64,000 nucleotides of DNA from Sulfurimonas sp. C5 (lineage in GTDB: Bacteria; Campylobacterota; Campylobacteria; Campylobacterales; Sulfurimonadaceae): the NCBI RefSeq assembly GCF_029872055.1, contig NZ_JARXNQ010000001.1, forward strand, positions 682,001 to 746,000, read 5' to 3'. This document shows positions 55,500-63,033 of the stretch, piece by piece (positions within the stretch are counted from its first letter, which is position 1; each line of letters opens with the position of its first letter). A program made the translations under genes and the position numbers. Under the pieces are notes generated by a model that had not been told where the DNA came from, ran no database searches, and saw only the letters and a list, made by a program, of their open reading frames with translations.

Positions 55500-55976
55500 T
55501 TACTCTCTTCGTTTTTTTCCCTTGCCTAGATCATCATATATTAAAAATTTCTCTAAATCTCTTTGAAGCTCTTCATCCAGACTGTCCCAAATAGGTTGCT
55601 TTAAAGCATATCTAGCCAAGTCTTCTTTTTTTGCTTTTTTGATATCTCGAATGAGATAATGGTAACGAACCAAGTTTTTCGTATACTCACTTACAAAAGT
55701 CCAGTTTTTTATGATCTGATAACTTCTCTCCTCATGATCGGTAAAACTCCATTCTTTAAATTCCCAGTCTTCAGCATCCTTTTTAAAAGCAACAAAAGGT
55801 TTTCCGACATCGTGCAAAAAAGCAGCGCCAAGCATCTTAAATTCACCATGTTTAAGTACCTGATACACTACTCTCAAAGTATGAACAAGAACTCCATGCT
55901 GGTGCCATTTATTTTGAGTAAAAAAGAGTGAGTCTAAAAATGGTTTTGAAAATATTTTATTTTTTACTTCATTCAT
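55500..55976 (-). CDS. HD domain phosphohydrolase-like protein
   Basis: 158 aa. The metal motif is VLVHTLRVVYQVLKHGEFKMLGAAFLHDVGKP (H...HD) with later Asp/His in SFTDHEERSYQIIKNWTF. This resembles small HD proteins related to tRNA nucleotidyltransferase or YedJ-type hydrolases acting on nucleotides. The substrate is not evident. It is translated seven bases before the MFS transporter. Confidence 0.75.
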   Translation of the reverse strand: MNEVKNKIFSKPFLDSLFFTQNKWHQHGVLVHTLRVVYQVLKHGEFKMLGAAFLHDVGKPFVAFKKDAEDWEFKEWSFTDHEERSYQIIKNWTFVSEYTKNLVRYHYLIRDIKKAKKEDLARYALKQPIWDSLDEELQRDLEKFLIYDDLGKGKKRRE

Positions 55977-56096
55977 GATTTATGCCGTTTTAATACTCAA
56001 AACTACACGAGTATGTTTTCATTTCAATTTTTTCTTAAAAATACTAAATAATAATATGTATTCTATCAAAATTATCAAATTCTTTCATATACCACT

Positions 56097-56999
56097 TTAA
56101 GATATCTTTTGATTTTTAACTGCATAAGTTTTAGGAGCCAAGCCAAACATACGTGAAAATTCTCTACTAAATTGTGATGGACTTTCATATCCTACCTCAA
56201 ATGCTACTTGTGCCGCTTCAATATTTTGTGTCAATAACATCTGTCTAGCTTCTTGAAGACGTAATTTTTTTTGAAATTGCAACGGGCTCATAGCAGTCAT
56301 TTTTTTGAAACTGTGATATAAAGACGACTCACTCATACTTAGTGTTCGTGCCAACTCTTTAACGTTAAGCGGCTGGTTATACTTATCTTTTATCCTTGTA
56401 ATAGCCTGTACAATCCGCTGTTCTGAACTTCCGTCTTGAACATATTGACGGATCACATCTCCTCCTTCATCACGCATAACCGTATACAAAATCTCTTTGA
56501 TTATTAAAGGGGATAGTACAGAAATATCTTCCGGTGAATCAAGCAGACGAACCAAACGGGTAACAGACTCAAGAAGTTGCAGTTTCATATCTCCAAAGTA
56601 AAGACCGCGCTGTGATCTAGCCGATTGTTTTGCTACAGGAGGCATCTCTTTTAGCACTTCAAATATTTGCTCCATAGTAAATGTAATGGTAAGTCCGATA
56701 TAAGGCTGTTGTAATGATGCCTTAACTACCCGTACTTGAGCGGGCATATGTATTGATGCCAATAGGTACATATCTTCATCATATGGAATCAACTCATCGC
56801 CAAGACCAACCTCTTTACTGCCTTGTAAAATTATACAAACAGAAGGCTCGTAAAGTGTTTCAAGCATGTCTGTCGGATCAGATCTATAATAAAAAGTAAG
56901 CTGATCTATTTGAGTAGTTATGAGGTTATCATCAGTGTATCTTAATTTGATGATATCTTTAAGTTCTTCACGATAGTTTTGTATTGACATATTATTCAT
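56097..56999 (-). CDS. AraC family transcriptional regulator (AraC_N type)
   Basis: 300 aa. An N-terminal AraC_N cupin-like sensing domain (about 15-165; YEPSVCIILQGSKEVGLGDELIPYDEDMYLLASIHMPAQ) is followed by two helix-turn-helix motifs (NVKELARTLSMSESSLYHSFKKMTAMSPLQFQKKLRLQEA and EAAQVAFEVGYESPSQFSREFSRMFG). It belongs to the group with E. coli YqhC, which activates aldehyde reductase genes. It is divergent from the alcohol dehydrogenase operon, its most likely target; the 152-base gap carries direct and inverted repeats. Confidence 0.88.
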   Translation of the reverse strand: MNNMSIQNYREELKDIIKLRYTDDNLITTQIDQLTFYYRSDPTDMLETLYEPSVCIILQGSKEVGLGDELIPYDEDMYLLASIHMPAQVRVVKASLQQPYIGLTITFTMEQIFEVLKEMPPVAKQSARSQRGLYFGDMKLQLLESVTRLVRLLDSPEDISVLSPLIIKEILYTVMRDEGGDVIRQYVQDGSSEQRIVQAITRIKDKYNQPLNVKELARTLSMSESSLYHSFKKMTAMSPLQFQKKLRLQEARQMLLTQNIEAAQVAFEVGYESPSQFSREFSRMFGLAPKTYAVKNQKIS

Positions 57000-57041
57000 A
57001 ACATATCCATTTTTTTATTATTATACATCTCTTTGCAGAAT

Positions 57042-57077
57042 TAGGCAATCATAATATAGAAATGTTCTATAGGCAAT
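57042..57077. promoter_or_regulatory. nested repeats in the AraC/ADH divergent region
   Basis: TAGGCAAT is repeated directly at 57042-57049 and 57070-57077. Between them TATAGAA-ATG-TTCTATA (57055-57071) is a perfect 7-bp palindrome. A TACAAT -10 at 57091-57096 serves the dehydrogenase operon, so the second repeat overlaps its -35 position, the usual place for an AraC-type activator. Confidence 0.5.
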
Positions 57078-57151
57078 ACCAATATTGTAGTACAATTTAA
57101 TCATGCCATTACACAAAAGTTGTAATACAAAAACACTTTTAGGAGTTCAAG

Positions 57152-58321
57152 ATGGATACTAAAGCAAATGAGAAGTCCAGAAGAGACTTTATAAAACAAA
57201 CAGCACTAGCAGGTGCAGGTTTAGTATTTTCAACATCTACAAATACATTCGCTAAGGAGCAAAGGATGAACAATAATATACAATCAAAAGGTTATGCAGC
57301 AGTAGATACCTCAGGGAAGTTAAAACCTTGGAAATTTGAACGTCGTCCAGTGGGAGATGATGATGTATTAATCAACATCAAATATGCAAGTATTTGCCAC
57401 TCTGATATCCATCAAATGAAAGGGCATTGGGGAGCACAACAGTACCCTCAAGTACCGGGTCATGAAATTGTCGGTGTCGTTGCTGCAGTCGGAAAAAATG
57501 TAACAAAATTTAAAGTTGGTGACAGAGCCGGTGTAGGATGTATGGTAGACAGTAACCCCGAATGTGAAAGTTTTAAACAGGGTGAAGAACAGTACTGTCC
57601 TGAGACCGTCTTTACTTATGGTTATCCTGAAAAAAGTTCACCTACTGGAATCTCTCAGGGCGGTTATTCAAATAATATTGTTGTAAAAGAACATTTTGTC
57701 GTGCATATTCCGGAAAATATAAGTTTTCAAGAAGCTGCTCCGCTACTCTGTGCTGGAATCACTACATACTCTCCTATTATGAAATTTGACATTAAAAAAG
57801 GAGATAAGGTCGGAGTGGCTGGAATCGGCGGTCTTGGACATATGGCTATAAAACTTGCCGTGTCAAAAGGAGCGGAAGTTTATGCTTTTACAACATCTGC
57901 AAGCAAGGTAGACGATATATTAAAATTTGGTGCTAAAGAGGCAATCGTTGTAGATGATTTGTCAAAACTACAACCTTATGCAGGCAAGTTAGATTATATG
58001 CTTTGTACGATTCCATATCAGTATGATGTTGCTGCTTACGCTTCTGTAGTTAAGCCTTACGGAACTTACACGCAAGTTGGTATGCCTGAAGGTTTCTCTC
58101 TTAATTTAAATGCTCTTGGGCTCTCATTTAGCCGCGTTAATTTTAATGCTTCACTTATCGGTGGTATGCCGGAGACTCAAGAGGTAGTAAATTATTGTTC
58201 AGACAATAAAGTGTATCCTCAAATTCAGATCATCTCTGCAGAACAGATTAATGAAGCTTGGGACAATGTAGTAAATAAAAAAGCACGTTACCGTTACGTT
58301 ATAGATGCCGCAACATTCTAA
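57152..58321 (+). CDS. Tat-signal zinc-dependent alcohol dehydrogenase (YahK/cinnamyl-ADH type)
   Basis: 389 aa. Residues 1-38 are a full twin-arginine signal (SRRDFIKQTALAGAGLVF...). The body is a medium-chain dehydrogenase with catalytic zinc ligands Cys82 (ICHSD), His104-Glu105 (PGHEIVG) and the Cys in PLLCAGITTY, and the nucleotide loop GVAGIGGLGHMAIKL. The structural zinc site is broken: where relatives have four Cys spaced C-x2-C-x2-C-x7-C, here residues 135, 138, 141, 149 are Asn, Cys, Phe, Cys. An in-frame ATG at 57266 (Met39) has AAGGAG six bases upstream and would yield a cytoplasmic form without the signal. First gene of the AraC-linked operon. It probably reduces aldehydes with NADPH. 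Confidence 0.85.
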   Translation: MDTKANEKSRRDFIKQTALAGAGLVFSTSTNTFAKEQRMNNNIQSKGYAAVDTSGKLKPWKFERRPVGDDDVLINIKYASICHSDIHQMKGHWGAQQYPQVPGHEIVGVVAAVGKNVTKFKVGDRAGVGCMVDSNPECESFKQGEEQYCPETVFTYGYPEKSSPTGISQGGYSNNIVVKEHFVVHIPENISFQEAAPLLCAGITTYSPIMKFDIKKGDKVGVAGIGGLGHMAIKLAVSKGAEVYAFTTSASKVDDILKFGAKEAIVVDDLSKLQPYAGKLDYMLCTIPYQYDVAAYASVVKPYGTYTQVGMPEGFSLNLNALGLSFSRVNFNASLIGGMPETQEVVNYCSDNKVYPQIQIISAEQINEAWDNVVNKKARYRYVIDAATF

Positions 58322-58330
58322 GCAATTATA

Positions 58331-59056
58331 ATGGCTAAAATATTTATAACCGGTTCGACTGACGGTTTGGGTTTCTTGGCAGCTCAAATGCTGATAAACG
58401 AAGGGCATAATGTTGTTCTGCATGCCCGTAATGAAGAACGTTCAAAAGAGCTACAGGAGAAGTTAACTTCATCCCAGACAATTTTGACAGCAAACCTGTC
58501 TGATATAAAAGCGACCAAAGAGTTGGCAAAAGAGCTAAACAGATTGGGAGCATTTGATGCAATTATTCATAATGCAGGTGTATATGAAAGTTCAAATGAG
58601 GAGATTTTCAAAGTTAATGTACTTGCTCCATATATTTTAAGTGCTCTTGTACATAAACCAAAGCGGCTTATCTATATAGGTTCAAATATGCACCAGCAAG
58701 GAGTTTTAGATATTGAAAACATTTCTTTAGAACAAGGTGTCAACTATGCAACTTCAAAACTACTTGTACTGATGCTCTCTTTTACATTAGCGCGTAAATG
58801 GCCCGATGTTTATGTCAATACTGTTGATCCTGGTTGGGTCCCGACAAAGATGGGTGGTTCAAGTGCGCCTGATGATTTAGATGAGGGGGCAAAAACACAA
58901 GTATGGTTGGCCTCAAGTGAAGCTGCTACGTTTAGTGGTCTTTACCTTTTTCATATGCAAGAGGCAAGTCATTCTTTAAAAGCAGACAATATCAGTGCAC
59001 AGGAACAATTGCTTCAACACTATAAAATGATTAGCGGTGTTGAATTACAAGATTAA
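58331..59056 (+). CDS. short-chain dehydrogenase/reductase
   Basis: 241 aa. The cofactor loop ITGSTDGLGFLAA, IIHNAGVYE (NAG motif), a Ser in IYIGSNMH and the catalytic pair YATSK (Y-x3-K) are all present, followed by VNTVDPGWVPTKMGG. It is a cytoplasmic NADP(H) oxidoreductase of unknown substrate. Nine bases after the alcohol dehydrogenase, so it shares the AraC-controlled message and probably the same carbonyl-detoxification task. Confidence 0.85.
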   Translation: MAKIFITGSTDGLGFLAAQMLINEGHNVVLHARNEERSKELQEKLTSSQTILTANLSDIKATKELAKELNRLGAFDAIIHNAGVYESSNEEIFKVNVLAPYILSALVHKPKRLIYIGSNMHQQGVLDIENISLEQGVNYATSKLLVLMLSFTLARKWPDVYVNTVDPGWVPTKMGGSSAPDDLDEGAKTQVWLASSEAATFSGLYLFHMQEASHSLKADNISAQEQLLQHYKMISGVELQD

Positions 59057-59082
59057 AGAAAACTATTCAAAAGGACTAAGAG

Positions 59083-59523
59083 ATGAAGTATACAGATAAA
59101 GCAGAATTTGAAAAAGCAAATATGTTTGGTACAGGTGCATACAATGAAGATTATGCACAATACTTTACGGGAGATTCTTTTTTAAACTTATTACTCAATC
59201 CGGAAGATGCACATCTTCTTATGTTCAATGTCACTTTTGAGCCTGGTTGTCGCAATGACTGGCATATTCATCATGCTCAAAGTGGCGGTGGGCAGATACT
59301 GATCTGTACTGCCGGAGAAGGTTGGTACCAAAAGGATGGTGAAGAACCCATAAGCCTTCAAGAGGGATCAGTTGCATATATTCCAACAGGTGTAAAACAT
59401 TGGCACGGTGCAAAAGCCGACAGCTGGTTTAGTCATATAGCTATAGAGATACCGGGAACTCAAACAAGTAACGAATGGCTTGAACGTGTAGATGATAAGT
59501 ACTATGAAAGTCTCAAAGGGTAA
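59083..59523 (+). CDS. cupin domain protein
   Basis: 146 aa single-domain cupin. Metal-type histidines lie in NDWHIHHAQSGGGQILICTAGEGWYQKDGE (motif 1) and IPTGVKHWHGA (motif 2). Small cupins of this kind, often annotated with carboxymuconolactone decarboxylase-like genes, accompany AraC-linked reductase operons. The activity is unknown. Third gene of the operon, 26 bases after the SDR. Confidence 0.85.
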   Translation: MKYTDKAEFEKANMFGTGAYNEDYAQYFTGDSFLNLLLNPEDAHLLMFNVTFEPGCRNDWHIHHAQSGGGQILICTAGEGWYQKDGEEPISLQEGSVAYIPTGVKHWHGAKADSWFSHIAIEIPGTQTSNEWLERVDDKYYESLKG

Positions 59524-59533
59524 GGAATATATT

Positions 59534-59872
59534 ATGGAGATCACAATACTCTCTAACGATATTAAAATTGTTTTTCAGCTCAACAACTCTAAAGCTGCAA
59601 AAGAGCTGTACGGGCAGTTACCTTTAGAAATTAAAGTTGAAAACTTTAGTGACAACGAAAAGATCTTTTACCCTCCGACAAAACTCTCTATAGTTGATTC
59701 ACCAATGGCAAATGCTAAAAATGGGACGCTTGCTTATTATGCACCTTGGGGAGATGTAGTAATGTTCTATAAAGATTTTGGAAATGCCTCTGGACTTTAT
59801 GAATTAGGCAGATGTATCAAAGGTTGTGAAGACATTAAAAATATATCTGGAACAATTAAAATAAATAAGTAA
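59534..59872 (+). CDS. cyclophilin-like fold protein
   Basis: 112 aa from the ATG at 59534, which has AAGGA seven bases upstream; an in-frame earlier start inside the cupin gene is unlikely. LNNSKAAKELYGQLPLEIKVENFSDNEKIFYPPTKLSIVDSP and GTLAYYAPWGDVVMFYKDFG follow the pattern of the bacterial cyclophilin-like family (PF18050). No peptidyl-prolyl isomerase activity is proven for this group. Last gene of the operon. Confidence 0.8.
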   Translation: MEITILSNDIKIVFQLNNSKAAKELYGQLPLEIKVENFSDNEKIFYPPTKLSIVDSPMANAKNGTLAYYAPWGDVVMFYKDFGNASGLYELGRCIKGCEDIKNISGTIKINK

Positions 59873-59886
59873 AGGTATTTCTTTAC
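59869..59886. terminator. possible weak bidirectional terminator
   Basis: GTAAAG / CTTTAC, a 6-bp stem with a six-base loop, covers the ends of the convergent cyclophilin-like and MarR genes. It is too short to be sure. Confidence 0.35.
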
Positions 59887-60323
59887 ACTTTATCTAAAGA
59901 AGAACTGACTTTTTGTAATAAACGTAAGAACTCTTCAGCTTCATCTTGATCTAAATCTTTAATAAGTTCCTGGTTAACCTCTTTTGCAAAATGGACAAGT
60001 TTTTGTACTAAAAATCGTCCCTCCTCTGTAAGAGAGATATTTTTCTTTCTTTTATCGTCTTGAGATTGTACTCTTTTGAGATAACCTTTTGACTCAAGCC
60101 TATCAATAAGTCTTGTTACACTTGCTTCATCCCCGTAAACATATTTCAGCAATTCTTTTTGTGTTGTTGTATTGTTTCTATAAAGATTCATCAAGATACT
60201 AAATTGTAAATGTGTAAGATCGTATTCTTGAATCCTTGACTCTATAAGTCTTTTAATAACAACAGATGTACTAATAAAGTGATAGCCATAAGACTCTTGA
60301 AAGTTAAATTCTTCTTTTTCCAT
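59883..60323 (-). CDS. MarR family transcriptional regulator
   Basis: 146 aa, winged helix. LTHLQFSILMNLYRNNTTTQKELLKYVYGDEASVTRLIDRLESKGYLKRVQSQDDKRKKNISLTEEG contains the recognition helix and the D-x-R-x2-wing typical of MarR. It is divergent from the SDR gene; the 107-base gap holds two near-identical 19-bp palindromes, so it very likely represses itself and the SDR gene and is released by a small molecule. Confidence 0.88.
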   Translation of the reverse strand: MEKEEFNFQESYGYHFISTSVVIKRLIESRIQEYDLTHLQFSILMNLYRNNTTTQKELLKYVYGDEASVTRLIDRLESKGYLKRVQSQDDKRKKNISLTEEGRFLVQKLVHFAKEVNQELIKDLDQDEAEEFLRLLQKVSSSLDKV

Positions 60324-60350
60324 AATCTTATTGTATCAAAAAATAACTAA

Positions 60351-60369
60351 TACTTGTTATTAACAAGTA
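60351..60369. promoter_or_regulatory. MarR operator site 1
   Basis: TACTTGTTATTAACAAGTA, a perfect palindrome with 9-bp arms around one base, 28 bases from the MarR start codon. Shares sequence and length with site 2. Confidence 0.7.
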
Positions 60370-60388
60370 ATTAAGTTTAAAGAAAATA

Positions 60389-60407
60389 TACTTGCATATA
60401 ACAAGTA
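60389..60407. promoter_or_regulatory. MarR operator site 2
   Basis: TACTTGCATATAACAAGTA, the same 19-bp element with a changed centre. It overlaps a TATACT -10 box (60387-60392) for the SDR gene, so binding here should block that promoter. The centres of the two sites are 38 bp apart. Confidence 0.65.
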
Positions 60408-60430
60408 ATTTAAATAAACAGGAGTTCAAA

Positions 60431-61174
60431 ATGTCAAAAAAAAATGTTCTTATAACTGGTGGAGCAAGAGGGATTGGTGCAGCAACTGCGAAAGATTTAG
60501 GTAAAAACGGTTATAGAGTATTTATCAATTATGTAAATAGTATTCAAGTTGCTAAAGAGCTAGCCACTGAAATTAACTCTAATGGTGGAGAGGCTTATAC
60601 TGTGCAAGCTGATGTAAGAGACGATGTTCAAGTTGCATCTATGTTTGAACACATAACAAGTAACTATGGTGGCGTAGATATTTTAGTATCAAATGCTAAT
60701 ATGAATTTTACTCAAAAACCTTTTGTTGAACAAACTTGGGATGAGTTCTCTCAAAAATTAAATGATGAGATGCATGCATCGTATGTGTGTGCAAAACATG
60801 CAGTAGAGTCGATGATTGAAAAGAGATTTGGCCGTCTAGTGTTTATCTCAAGTACTTTATCGGAGAGTCCTGCACCAAGCTTTATTGCACATGGTTCTGC
60901 CAAAGGAGCATTAGATACTTTTAGTAAATATCTTGCTCAAGAGTTGGGAGCTTACGGTATTACATCTAATATAGTTGCACCTGGATTAGTATTAACTGAT
61001 GCGACAGAAGGTGCACCGGAAGAGTTTAAAGAGTTTATCCGTTCAATCACACCAACGCAAACTATATCAAAACCAGAAGATGTAGCCAATGCGATTAGTT
61101 TTTTAGTTAAAGATGAAAGTGCTCAGGTAACAGGTGCTTACCTATCAGTTTCTGGAGGAGCTTATTTATCTTAA
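60431..61174 (+). CDS. SDR family protein with altered catalytic site
   Basis: 247 aa from the ATG at 60431 with GGAG six bases upstream; the longer frame from a TTG at 60392 would begin within an operator. The cofactor loop TGGARGIGAATA and the C-terminal dehydrogenase features are normal for FabG-like proteins. However, the catalytic Tyr of Y-x3-K is His154 (HGSAK, Lys158) and the NNAG motif is SNAN. The Y-x6-K position used by enoyl reductases holds Phe151. It is therefore either an atypical enzyme or a binding protein. Single gene under the divergent MarR protein. Confidence 0.82.
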   Translation: MSKKNVLITGGARGIGAATAKDLGKNGYRVFINYVNSIQVAKELATEINSNGGEAYTVQADVRDDVQVASMFEHITSNYGGVDILVSNANMNFTQKPFVEQTWDEFSQKLNDEMHASYVCAKHAVESMIEKRFGRLVFISSTLSESPAPSFIAHGSAKGALDTFSKYLAQELGAYGITSNIVAPGLVLTDATEGAPEEFKEFIRSITPTQTISKPEDVANAISFLVKDESAQVTGAYLSVSGGAYLS

Positions 61175-61180
61175 TCAAAT

Positions 61181-61204
61181 CATTCGGTAGTTAGCTGCCG
61201 AATG
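61181..61204. terminator. bidirectional terminator hairpin
   Basis: CATTCGGTAG / CTGCCGAATG, a 10-bp stem with one G-T pair and a four-base loop, in the 35-base gap between the convergent SDR and recombinase genes. Confidence 0.65.
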
Positions 61205-61209
61205 CAATG

Positions 61210-62037
61210 TTATAATCTCTCTTTTGCCATTGGGTGACATACATCCACCGTATCTTTGAGATCTTGCTTTTGTATGTGCGTATAGATCTGAGTTGTGAGT
61301 AGTGAAGAGTGCCCTAATAACTCCTGCACTACCCTTATGTCTGCCCCACCCCGAATTAAAGATGTAGCATACGAGTGTCTCAGTACATGGGGTGAAACTC
61401 CCAAATACTTTTGTGTTATTTTAAAAGCGGAAATACGGCTAAGCTTTCCCCCTTTGTAATTACACCACACAAACTCTTTATCAAAAGTTAGAGATTCCAA
61501 GTACTCTTGTATAGCATCACGTGCTACTTTAGCCAGGGGTACTATTCTTTCCTTTTGTCCTTTAGCATGGCGAATATGAAGCCACTCCCCTTCTATATCT
61601 CCCATAGAAAGTTCCAAACATTCAGAGATCCTTGCCCCGCTTGCATACAAAAACAAAATAAGCGCATAATCCCTTTTTCCGATCCACGTAGAACGATCGA
61701 TTAGAGCCAGAGCACTTTGAATCTCTTCATAAGATAAAAACTTCGGCAACAGTTTTGGAATTTTTGCAGATTTTATTTTAGTTCTTTCATCGACAAAGTC
61801 CTCTTTGTAACAAAAGTCAAAAAAAGCATTAATTGAAGAAAGTTTACGGTTTAAAGTACGTTTGTTTTTATACTCTGAAAGAAGAGAAAGAATTGTTGGT
61901 GTGTCTAAAGAGATAAGAGGTTTTTGAAGCTTCTCTTCGACATATAACAAATCACCTTTATACGCTTCCACACTCTTTTTACTGAGAGTCTTGGTGACTA
62001 TTATATATTCTAAAAAAGCTTCTAATTCCCTAGACAT
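61210..62037 (-). CDS. tyrosine recombinase, XerC/XerD/XerH-like
   Basis: 275 aa. An N-terminal SAM-like DNA-binding domain (about 1-85) is followed by the catalytic domain with every active-site residue: Arg136 (GARISE), Lys159, His217 and Arg220 (HVLRHSYAT), His243 (LLGHSS) and Tyr252 (TQIYTH). No phage or integron features are around it. Campylobacterota usually have a single chromosome-dimer recombinase (XerH); this one is shorter than Helicobacter XerH, and resembles XerC/D in length. It overlaps the lipoprotein gene by one base. Confidence 0.85.
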   Translation of the reverse strand: MSRELEAFLEYIIVTKTLSKKSVEAYKGDLLYVEEKLQKPLISLDTPTILSLLSEYKNKRTLNRKLSSINAFFDFCYKEDFVDERTKIKSAKIPKLLPKFLSYEEIQSALALIDRSTWIGKRDYALILFLYASGARISECLELSMGDIEGEWLHIRHAKGQKERIVPLAKVARDAIQEYLESLTFDKEFVWCNYKGGKLSRISAFKITQKYLGVSPHVLRHSYATSLIRGGADIRVVQELLGHSSLLTTQIYTHIQKQDLKDTVDVCHPMAKERL

Positions 62038-63032
62038 TACTCTATTGATATTTTAGTGTCATCCACATAAAAAACTTTGTCACCTACAAATACGAAACCG
62101 TCATCAAAACTTGTTTCATACACTTTGTAAGCAAAAGTTTTTTTATCTAATTCTATAAGGTATTCCTCTTTTTCAAGTAAATAGACTTTATCATCGACAC
62201 TAATCATCCCTAATATGTGTGCAAACGGCAGTTTGATTTTATTAACTTCCTGTAAGTCAGGTGTCAATGAGATAATATTTCCTTCTTTCGTAGCAATATA
62301 AATCATTTTTCCATCATCCACAACACTTCTGATCTCATATTTTTGACGGATCTCTTTTTGTGCAAGAGAGAGGATTTTTGTACTTGTTGCAGCTATGATT
62401 TTATTGTCTACCATATTGAAATAGACAACATTATTGAACTGTTCTTGAGATGAAACAATTACAGTTCTCAGACGCTTTTTAAGTGTTGCATTAACAATCA
62501 CTATCTTACCATCTAAGGTTGAGAAGATCACAAGATCTTTAAGGAAATAAGGATTAACAATTTTCATATCGACAGCTATAGATTTATTCCCCTGCTCTTT
62601 TAACAATAACTCTTTTGTATTTAAATCATATAAAGCCATATCGTTGTTTGCAAATAAAACGGCTAAGGTATTATCCTGTACACTTGCAGCAGCGATAGTA
62701 TTTTTCAGATCGATATATTTCGTATTGTTTACATCCTCTTTCGACGTTACACTTACATTTCCGTCAATTGATGCTGAAACGATCCAACCGTTACTCTCAG
62801 AGATAACTCTTTTGTCTTCATCAATAGTAACATCAGTGATACCGTCTTTATCTAAAACTTTACGATTATCTAAAAGTGCTACATTGTAAGCTCTGTCAAT
62901 CAGATCATCTTCAATGCCGCTTTCTTTATCCCAGTCATCCACTACTACCTGTGGTTTATAAACTTCTTTTGAACTACATCCGCTGAGTAATAATGTTGCA
63001 ACAGCAATTGCTAATAATAGATAGTTTTTCAA
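62037..63032 (-). CDS. lipoprotein with beta-propeller-like repeats (BamB-like)
   Basis: 331 aa. Lipoprotein signal MKNYLLLAIAVATLLLSGCSS. The mature part is a series of short beta repeats (NGWIVSASIDGNVSVTSK; NDMALYDLNTKEL; DLVIFSTLDGKIVIVNATLKK; KMIYIATKEGNIISLTPDLQEV), as in PQQ-like propellers such as BamB of the outer-membrane assembly machine. It is shorter than E. coli BamB (about 390 aa). The neighbour upstream is YfgM-like, the same order as in E. coli (yfgM-bamB). The start is TTG. Confidence 0.65.
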   Translation of the reverse strand: MKNYLLLAIAVATLLLSGCSSKEVYKPQVVVDDWDKESGIEDDLIDRAYNVALLDNRKVLDKDGITDVTIDEDKRVISESNGWIVSASIDGNVSVTSKEDVNNTKYIDLKNTIAAASVQDNTLAVLFANNDMALYDLNTKELLLKEQGNKSIAVDMKIVNPYFLKDLVIFSTLDGKIVIVNATLKKRLRTVIVSSQEQFNNVVYFNMVDNKIIAATSTKILSLAQKEIRQKYEIRSVVDDGKMIYIATKEGNIISLTPDLQEVNKIKLPFAHILGMISVDDKVYLLEKEEYLIELDKKTFAYKVYETSFDDGFVFVGDKVFYVDDTKISIE

Positions 63033-63033
63033 A

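Noticed and set aside
60392-60430. N-terminal extension of the MarR-linked SDR
   Set aside because: It would start inside operator site 2; the ATG at 60431 has a correctly spaced GGAG.
61210-62037. Integrase of a genomic island or integron
   Set aside because: No attachment-site duplication, tRNA, cassette array, phage gene or composition shift is visible; the housekeeping context fits a Xer-type protein.
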